Part shown: positions 57,151 to 64,000 of the stretch, one piece after another
Layout of the letters: each line of letters opens with the position of its first letter
Numbering within the stretch: position 1 is the stretch's first letter
Assembly (NCBI GenBank): GCA_028583685.1
Contig: JAMXIF010001118.1
Span: forward strand, 5,304,396 to 5,368,395
Source of the DNA: Petaurus breviceps papuanus
Taxonomy: Eukaryota; Chordata; Mammalia; Diprotodontia; Petauridae
DNA length: 64,000 bases
Reading direction: 5' to 3'
Notes under the pieces: model-generated
The model's input: the letters and a program-made list of their open reading frames with translations, nothing else
What the model was told of the DNA's origin: nothing
Databases searched by the model: none
Program-made: the position numbers and the translations under genes

Positions 57151-58617
57151 ACATATACACACAGAACATAAATTAACAGACACATGTAAAAATTCTTGGA
57201 CTAGAATTCTTATGGTCCTGGCTTATGGCCTCTATGATCTGGTCGACTTCTAAAAATAAAATCACTCTCTTTTCATAATGGTGGAAAACGAGGCTTAAAT
57301 AAGTTAAATGTCATCTAAATTAACAAGTGAGAAGCTAAGTGGCACGATACCAGAAGAAAGGATTTTTGCTGCTCCCTCCCTACACTCAGTCCTGGCCCAA
57401 TATTTGGCACTAGAATGAGACAGATCTGGGAAGTTTGGTGAGGTTGTCATTGGAAAAATAAAAGTGAGATTGAACCAGACCTGAATGAAGGCTAAGAGAA
57501 AAGAAAAAAGGAATACTCTACAATCTATAAGAGGGTGATATGATTTGGCAAGGGATAAGAGATTAAAAATCAAAGATTATGATCCAAATACATCTGAGTT
57601 TCTGAGTTTAGATGATAAATTGACCAATTCAATTGTAGCCAAAAATTAAAGTGTGCTGAGGTAGAGGTAGGAAGACTTAGAGAATTTGCTGAGTAAGTCT
57701 GCAAAGGAAAACAAATACTTGTCTCTTCATTGTAATAGCAGAATTTCCAGGTAGAGAGCCCTTAATGGCAATATGATTTGCTCAAAGTGATGGTGAGAGT
57801 AACAGGGAAATAAATCCAGGACAGAGTGATGCAGTCTATGACAACTTCAGCTTAAAAAGTGGATGACTCCCTCCTATAGCCTAAAGCATCAGAACACTGA
57901 GACATGTATCCTCTCTGTGATCATCTTTGGTGGACAGTTTCTCTCTTGTCATATCTTGCAGTCCAAAGTGAAAAAGAGGCATAGCGTTTTTCCAGTAAAT
58001 TGAAAATATATCCTTGGTTTTCTATGCAATATGAGGAAGTAGGGCACATGGCCCACACTAGACAATTTGCTATTGAACACAGTGGCCTAAGTAGAAAGAC
58101 ATTTCAGAAGCTATTAGAACTGCTTAAATACTTTTAAAAAAGCAAAACTTAAAAAAAAAAGCTTCCTACTTTGGGAATAAACTTTAAATCTCCATTTCCT
58201 ACCTATGTCTTCATGATGTTCATTTGCTCATTTACAACTGGGAACTCTGCCATCTTTCTGGTGAAATAGGGTAAGTTTATAACTAAGTTTGACTTTTGCA
58301 GTGTCAAAAAAAAAAACCTTCCTCCTACTTGCTAGAAAAGCTCGACACTGTCTTCTTTCTCCAAGGTTATCCTATTTCATGAGTATATCAATGTCAAGCC
58401 ATATAAATCTTGTCCATATGCCAAAGTTTTAATCACTATTTAATCATTTCAGGGTTACATTAAGAAATTCTTTATTTCTCTCTTGGTTTTGTCAGAGATG
58501 TAACTGGATTTCTTTGACCTGTCCCTTGCACCCTGTTATTTGACTGGATTTGTCTTTCCCTCATCTGCTGGGAGATATAAAAGATTGACATAAAAGAAGG
58601 TTTGCTCTTTCATCTTT
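57151..58617. other. No recognised feature
   Basis: Unassigned. Frames such as 57304-57573 (minus) have no recognisable domain. Confidence 0.4.
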
Positions 58618-58850
58618 CAGAGGATCATAAATTTAGAAATGGGAGTGGGGGTGGATCTTAGAGGGCATCTAATTCAAAGTTCTCATTTTAGAGATGAAGA
58701 AACTGAGTCTCTGAGGGCAGAGAGACTTAGCCAAGCTCTCTAAACTTGGCAGTCAAGATTCAAACCTAAGTTCTGTGACTTCAAAGTCCACGGTGAAGGT
58801 TAGATCTTCTGATTCCAAAGTAAATGGTCTTTTCACTACTTGAGGCTATT
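58618..58850 (-). repeat. MIR/THER1-type CORE-SINE (antisense)
   Basis: 'aggatcataaatttagaaat', 'gatcttagagggcatctaat', 'gatgaagaaactgagtctct', 'acttagccaagctctctaaa', 'gattcaaacctaagttctgt' in order. Confidence 0.8.
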
Positions 58851-59106
58851 GTGACGACAATTCTAATCACATTCTTATTTCAATGTTGAAATTATTCCAA
58901 TTTCATTCCAATTTTCATTCCTAGCCCACCCACCACTATCTACTATTTCATATGAAGGCACATCTGACAGCCTTAACAGCATTCATTTCTTCTCATTGGA
59001 AAAAGAATTTACCAGACAGGTAAGTCAGTAAGGATTCTAACAGGTATGGTTTTGAATAATCTCTTTATAAACTGAATAATTGTAAGATCCATAAATGGAA
59101 ATTGGG

Positions 59107-59350
59107 AGTACATAGGTGGCACAACAGATAGAGTGCCAAGACTGGAATCAGGAAGACTCATCTTCCTGACTTCAAAGCTGACCTCAGACACCTGGACAAG
59201 TCATTCAATCTTGTTGGTCTTAATTTCCTCTTCTGTAAAATGAGCTGAAGAAGGAAATGGTAAACTACTCCAGTATCTTTGTCAAGAAAATCCCATATTA
59301 GGTCTTGAAGAGTTGGAGACTACTAAAAGAAATTACTAGACAACAACAAT
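59107..59350 (+). repeat. MAR1-type CORE-SINE, near full length (sense)
   Basis: 'acataggtggcacaacagat', 'agagtgccaagactggaatc', 'ctgacctcagacacctgg', 'gtaaaatgagctgaagaagg', 'cagtatctttgtcaagaaaa', 'agacaacaacaatt' in order. Confidence 0.9.
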
Positions 59351-59489
59351 TAATGAAATCATTTACTCTTTTTCCCCCTTCTATCTCTCTCCAATGTATA
59401 GCTCAGGGCAGAAGAGAAAATTGATTGAAGGAAAGTAAACAAGAGAGACACAAAGATAGAGAGAAATTGAGTTAGAGAGATGGAGTAGT

Positions 59490-59575
59490 ATGGAGTATAT
59501 ATGTGTTTGTATTTATGTATATGTGTATATGTATATGTGTTTGTATATGTGTGTGTGTTTATGTACACACACATA
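59490..59575. repeat. (TATG)/(TG) simple repeat
   Basis: Imperfect TATGTG/TG alternation. Confidence 0.85.
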
Positions 59576-60333
59576 CAGACTGATCCCTTCCACATTGTGA
59601 CTGTCCCCATCATTGTTTCTACATATCATGGATCTTCTTAAGAAATTGAATGGGAATTTGGGGGGAGATTTGCAAATGACATGCAAACGGCAACAGAAAA
59701 CAGAGAAAAAAGTTTAGAAACACAGAAATGCATAAAATATATGGAGAATATTGTAGAATATTAACTCAAATTTTACAATAAGATGTTGCAAATACTCCAT
59801 AAAGGAAAAAAAAGAAAATAAAATCAGATTTCTTTTCTGGTAAGAATGGAGGGCCAAAAAATTCTATGCAGATTTTCCAGACCTATGAGGTGCTGTGTCC
59901 CTAACCCCTGCAACGTGGAAGGAATAACTGTATTCTCTTGTTTTCATATGATTACATATAATATTTGAAACTTATTTGAAAACATTTCTCTTCTCTGGAT
60001 TTCAGTTTCCTTACCTGTAAAGTGGAGGGGAGGATTGGCCAAAATGAGCTATATGACAAATTAGGCACCAGCTGTGCAAGATTATAGTACAGTATAAAGA
60101 AAAAAATGTGTTGAATGAAAGAATTTTGGTTAATATCCTGGTTTTATCAGTCATCATATAACCTTGGGCAAGTCACTTCACCTCTCTTGGTATTATCTGT
60201 AAAATTAAATAATTGTTGCTGCTTCCGTTCCAGGTCCCTGGCAACTTCCTATGTAGATGGTGTAGTCCCTGCTTCCTCAGCAAACTTGACACACAGAAAA
60301 AGAAAGTTCTAAACAACAAAATTCTTGGCACTA
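59576..60333. other. Unassigned with two MIR scraps
   Basis: MIR-like cores lie at about 59990-60040 ('ctggatttcagtttccttac') and 60140-60215 ('accttgggcaagtcacttca'). The rest is unassigned. Confidence 0.45.
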
Positions 60334-60837
60334 TGTTATGGTAATGTAAATGGGAAGACCTTTCCCATCCATTAATAGGCTCATGTGACCTGCTTGAGTC
60401 ACATGGACCCTGAGTCACATAAGTCTGTTGCTGAACAGGTAGAATAGGAAGGGTGGAGCAGGAAAGGGTGGGGCAGGAAGTTTGGAAGAGATCCTAGGGG
60501 AAGTTGGTCAGAGCAGTTAGAGTTGAAGGAGAGTGAAGAAGCAGATAGCAAGCTTTGAGTGTTCATTTGTAAAAAGACACTAGTAGGGGGAAGGCTTGGG
60601 GATGGCAGTGCCCTCTGCATAGTTATTGTGTATAGATTTCTATGTTGCTGTGATGGATTTGGCTTTCTGGTGTTGTGATTCAGCATTCTGTTGTTTGAAT
60701 AAATGTTTTGGTTCTGTTTTCCTTGTGAATATTCTGTATTTTTGGTTTTTTGTTTGTTTGTTTGTTTTTTGCTATTCAGAATTACACCAGCTGTTCATAG
60801 CCACTGTAGGCACTATGAATATCATGCTAGTGCTACG
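60334..60837 (+). mobile_element. Solo LTR, same superfamily as the ERV at 61.7 kb
   Basis: Starts TGTTATGGTAATGTAAATGG, has AATAAA at 60699-60704, and ends near 60837 with 'gtaggcactatgaatatcat'. Start, polyadenylation region ('ttctggtgttgtgattcagc') and end align with the LTR at 61731-62268 in the same order and orientation, but with clear divergence. No internal retroviral sequence adjoins either side, so this is a solo LTR fossil. No target duplication is convincing, which suggests an older insertion. Confidence 0.65.
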
Positions 60838-61097
60838 CCCTGACATATGGTTCAGCATCAGAAACAAATATGATTTTATCAGTGGAAATGGCATTAAACA
60901 TGTTTCACCATCTGCTTTGTCACTTCATCCTAATGACCATGGGACCTTCCCATTTCTTTTACAACTGCAATCTCCTATGTTAGTTGTGTCCCTTGAAAGT
61001 AAGGAGTATCCCTGATTTTCTATATGTATCTCCAGCACTGACTATATTGCTTGATATTTCGTAGCAATGAATAACAACAACAGCTAGCATTTATATC
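60838..61097. other. Unassigned
   Basis: Short stretch between the solo LTR and an L1 relic. A possible MIR head ('caacaacagctagcatttat') lies near 61075-61095. Confidence 0.4.
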
Positions 61098-61730
61098 CTG
61101 CAACATTGCTAAATTTATTATCTCAAGTAGTTTTTTATTTTATTATCTAGGGTTCTCTAAGTATATCATCATATCATCTGCATAGAGTGATAGCTTAGTC
61201 TTCTCTTTGCCTAATCTAATTCCTTCATTTTTTTTTTCTTCCCACTGTTATAGCTAACATTTCTAGTAGCAAATTGAATAAGAGGGGTTATAGTGGACAT
61301 CCTTGTTTCACCCCTGATCTTATTGGAAATGCTTCTAGCCTATCCTCATTACATATAATACTTGCTGATGGTTTTAGATAGATGCTCCTTATGATTTTAA
61401 GGAAGACTCTATTCCTATATTTTCTAGTGTTTTTAAAAGGAATGACTGTTCTATTTTTTCAAAATCTTTTTTTGCATCCATTGGGATAATCATATGGTTT
61501 CTACTAGTTTTGTTGTTGATAATTGATTTTACTCATAATTTTCCTAATACTGAACCAACCTTTCATTCCTGGAATAAATCCTACCTGATGAAAATGTATA
61601 ATTATTGTGATAAGTTGCTATATTCATTTTGCTAATATTTTATTTAAAATTATTGCATTTATATTCATGAGGGGAATTGGTTTATAATTTTCTTTCTCTG
61701 TTTTGGCTCTTCATAATTTAGGTATCAGCA
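61098..61730 (-). mobile_element. L1 ORF2 RT-region relic (antisense)
   Basis: Plus-strand landmarks of antisense L1: 'tctagggttctctaagtata', 'atcatatcatctgcatagag', 'ggacatccttgtttcacccc', 'tttttgcatccattgggata', 'tcattcctggaataaatcct'. On the minus strand this covers the RT palm region, including the segment around the FADD-type box. It stops exactly where the retroviral LTR starts, so the ERV probably inserted into this L1 and the rest may lie beyond the window. Confidence 0.8.
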
Positions 61731-62268
61731 TGTAAGGGTTATGGGATTTAAAGATCTCCCATGCCCCATGGACGTGCTGACATAGCAGAGCAAGAGAAAG
61801 TGAAAAGCCGAGCTAACGGTCCTGCGGTTGGCAGTTGGCAGCAGTTGCCTTTTTTTTTTTTTTAGTTAGGACCCCTGCTGAGCACTGCCAGGGGCCGGAG
61901 CTGCTGGGAGTAGGACTTTCGGCTAAGGACTCCTGCTGAGGACTGCCAGGGGCCGGAGCTGCTGGGAGCGTGCTTCCAGGACACTGGGTGGTTGCTGTGA
62001 GTGGGGAGAGGAGGACCTTTGCCTGAGGTAGCCTGTACTGTTTTAAAGGCTTGAGAATGTGGGTGCTTTCTACTTTATCTACCTGTGCCAATGTCATAAC
62101 TACTCTGATGGCTTTCACTTTCTGGTTTTGGGACTCAGTCTTTTGGTATCTTAATAAATTTTCTAGTTTATTTCCCCAAATGGCAAACCTGATGTATTTT
62201 GTGATGGATAATTATATCAGCATATTTGTAATCTCTATAGGCATTGTGAATATGTCATTGCTGATACA
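61731..62268 (+). repeat. 5' LTR of the ERV
   Basis: 538 bp, TG at the start and CA at the end. AATAAA lies at 62153-62158. Two 43-bp near-identical direct repeats with a 58-bp period lie in the U3 side (61868-61910 and 61926-61968). The LTR is GC-richer than the surroundings around these repeats. Confidence 0.8.
61868..61968. repeat. Direct repeat pair in the LTR (enhancer-like)
   Basis: Two 43-bp copies containing 'actgccaggggccggagctg' and 'ctgggag', with only two differences between them, separated by 15 bp. Tandem U3 repeats are common in retroviral enhancers; the function here is inferred only. Confidence 0.9.
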
Positions 62269-62290
62269 TTTGGCGACCAGGATGGGATCA
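62269..62290 (+). promoter_or_regulatory. Primer-binding-site region of the ERV
   Basis: Directly after the LTR end comes TT and then TGGCGACCAGGATGGGATCA. A TGG start two bases after the LTR is the standard layout. I could not match the primer tRNA with confidence. Confidence 0.6.
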
Positions 62291-62820
62291 CAAAATGTCA
62301 GGCCTCTATTTGGAAGCAGTGGGGCTTTAGAGGGAGAAATGGCTATTCCAGGATGGGAGGATTTGCCTTATTCCTCTCTAGCCAGAGAATGGGCTAAAAG
62401 CACAGGGCCCTGTGAAAACTGGGAACCAAGGCTAAAAGAGGGAGAACCTGGAGATTTGGAAAGATGTTTGAAAGCAATACCCATAGATCCAGGCAAAGAA
62501 CTGGCAGGAGTGTGCAGGAGAGGCTGGGTGCTGCTAACAAGTTATCGCCTTATGTGTAAAAGTAGGGATAAGCTGCTGAAGGAAAGAGCTAGGATGGCTA
62601 GGGAGTCAGCTGGTTTGCCTGAGGATTCTTCTGTGTCACAGTACTCAGAAGAGCAAACTGGAGGGACTCATGTGGTCCAGGAGCAAGCGACTGTTCATGT
62701 AGCTAAAAGGAAGCAAAAAACTAGCAGAAGGAATGTGCATGCAGCTTTTGTACAGGCTGGGCAGAGTTGCCCTGACAGCTTCCAGGAGAATGTGTGTGAG
62801 GAAAATGGAACAAGGGGCTA
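62291..62820 (+). pseudogene. ERV gag-position leader/gag fossil
   Basis: An open stretch downstream of the primer-binding site, with 'GWEDLPYSSLAREWAKSTGP' and later a basic, hydrophilic segment ('KRKQKTSRRNVHAAF'). Position and composition suit the start of gag, but no capsid or zinc-knuckle motif is visible. Treated as a fossil. Confidence 0.5.
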
Positions 62821-62829
62821 AGGGATATT

Positions 62830-63915
62830 CTTCCTCAAGCCCGACAAAAGATTCAGGATTTTCCTACCCCTACCAATAAGAAGGAGGCCCAAAAGTTCAT
62901 AGGATTGTTTGGATACTGGAGGCACCACATTCCACATTTGGGACAGATTTTAAAACCTTTATATAGAGTCACACGGAAGAAATATGAATTCGATTGGGGA
63001 CTTGAGCAGAGTAAAGCTTTTGAAGAAGCCAAGGCTGCCATACAATTGGCCCTAGATTTGTGGCCCATGCAAAATGGTCCAGTGGAATTGCAAGTGACTG
63101 TACAAGATGATTATGCAAACTGGAGCTTATGGCAAAAACAACAAAGCCGAAATGTACCTTTGGGATTTTGGTGTAGGAAACTCCCTTCATCTGGAGTCCA
63201 GTACACACCTTTTGAAAAGCAGTTGTTAGCTGCATATTGGGCTTTGGTGGAGACTGAACAACTGACTGTGGGCCATGAAGTGATATTAAGACCTGGAATC
63301 CCAATTATGACCTGGGTAATGAGTACCCCAGCTTCTCACAGAATTGGACATGCCCAAGAGGCTAGTATAATCAAATAGAAGTGGTATATTCAAAATAGAG
63401 CGAAAACAGGCAAAAGAGGAGTCTCTGCTCTGCATGAATCTGTAGCAAACATAGAAATTGAGAGGAGTGACACACCCCCTGAGCCAAAGCAACAGTTGGT
63501 ACAGTCCACTGTAAAATGGAATGAGGGATATGATGTATTAATTGAGGAACAAAAGAGACATGCATGGTTTACTGATGGGAAAGCAAAATATTTGGGGCAA
63601 AAAAGACATTGGAAAGCAGTGGCCTATAACCCATGTACTAGAAGGACTTTGGAAAGTACTGGGATAGGTGCAAGTAGCCAATATGCTGAACTTATGGCAG
63701 TATATCAAGCCATCAAAATAGAACAAGGAGGACAGTGTCATATATTCACTGATTCATGGGCGGTAGCTAATGGGTTAGCTACATGGATGCCCATGTGGAA
63801 AAATGAAAATTGGGAAATTCATGGTAAACAAGTCTGGGGCAAAGAATTATGGGAAGATATTGTGATAGTAATGGCAATTAAAGATTCCCCTGTATTGGCT
63901 TGGTTTTCAAATTGA
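62830..63915 (+). pseudogene. ERV pol fossil: RT thumb/connection and RNase H
   Basis: The first part has 'FIGLFGYWRHHIPHLGQILK' and then 'LGFWCRKLPSSGVQYTPFEK' with 'QLLAAYWALVETEQLTVGHE', the usual RT end and connection to RNase H. The second part has 'HAWFTDGKAKYLG', 'SSQYAELMAVYQAI' and 'HIFTDSWAVANGLATWMPMW', which show the RNase H D-E-D residue pattern. Integrase and env are not in view. Broken; a fossil. Confidence 0.85.
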
Positions 63916-64000
63916 TTGTATTAAAACCCAGAGTTTGTTAATCCCACCTGTGGGATGGGCTTGTTGATGTGAAAAGAAAGTCCTGAAGTGGGAGGAGCTG

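Larger units (their letters stand above)
61731..64000 (+). mobile_element. Endogenous retrovirus, 5' part, broken (runs off the window)
   Basis: A fossil provirus in sense orientation: 5' LTR (61731-62268), primer-binding-site region, a gag-position leader and frame, and pol-derived sequence with RT-connection and RNase H features. It is incomplete and has several breaks. The 3' half and 3' LTR are not in view. The pol text resembles mammalian ERV pol, but I cannot place it safely in class I or the ERV-L-like class III. Age is intermediate: ORF segments are still readable, yet no intact gene remains. It sits at the edge of an L1 relic and is younger than that L1. Confidence 0.85.

Noticed and set aside
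62051-62280. N-terminal extension of the 256-codon frame as a signal or membrane protein
   Set aside because: The first ~73 codons are translated from LTR sequence, so the apparent hydrophobic leader is not a protein feature.

Overview
This window looks like marsupial (metatherian) nuclear DNA from a gene-poor, AT-rich, intergenic or intronic region. I recognise no host protein-coding exon, rRNA or tRNA gene. The organism call rests on the repeats: MAR1-type CORE-SINEs, a young tRNA-derived SINE with the head ggggcggc(c/t)aggt, marsupial L1 with half-L1 (HAL1) derivatives, abundant MIR and L2-clade copies, a CR1-like LINE fragment, and a relic of a restriction-endonuclease-type (Dong/R4-like) LINE. 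The young SINE suggests an Australian lineage, but I cannot name the species.

Layout. 0-9 kb: an L1/HAL1-type segment (589-2020), a (CT)n(CA)n microsatellite, and an antisense L1 ORF2 relic (7240-8712). 8.7-14 kb: paired SINEs. 14-29 kb: a cluster of L1-derived elements, with two near-complete antisense HAL1 copies that have ORF1 but no ORF2 (14981-17816 and 22819-25864) and a head-to-head pair of HAL1 parts (26340-28845). Between these lie a long GGAA/GAAA purine tract and the Dong/R4-like relic (18960-19435). 29-46 kb: mostly L2-clade LINE pieces, including a sense copy of about 2.4 kb (43380-45790). This stretch also holds a dimeric SINE (30116-30433), a CR1/L3-like 3' end (34256-34742) and a 5'-truncated L1 with perfect target duplications (36758-38783). 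46-60 kb: hAT-like short repeats, a probable antisense LTR with a 28-bp minisatellite (48378-48959), a TA-flanked terminal-inverted-repeat DNA transposon (51016-51424) and a MIR that runs into a long TTCC/TTTC tract. 60-64 kb: a solo LTR (60334-60837) and the 5' part of a related, broken endogenous retrovirus (61731 to the window end) sitting next to an L1 relic.

No gene system is visible. What can be read is an insertion history: older L2, MIR, CR1 and Dong/R4 sequence, then L1, HAL1 and MAR1, then young tRNA-SINEs and LTR elements. Several nestings carry readable target-site duplications. Repeat names come from recalled consensus patterns, not from a database search, so subfamily names and edges are approximate.
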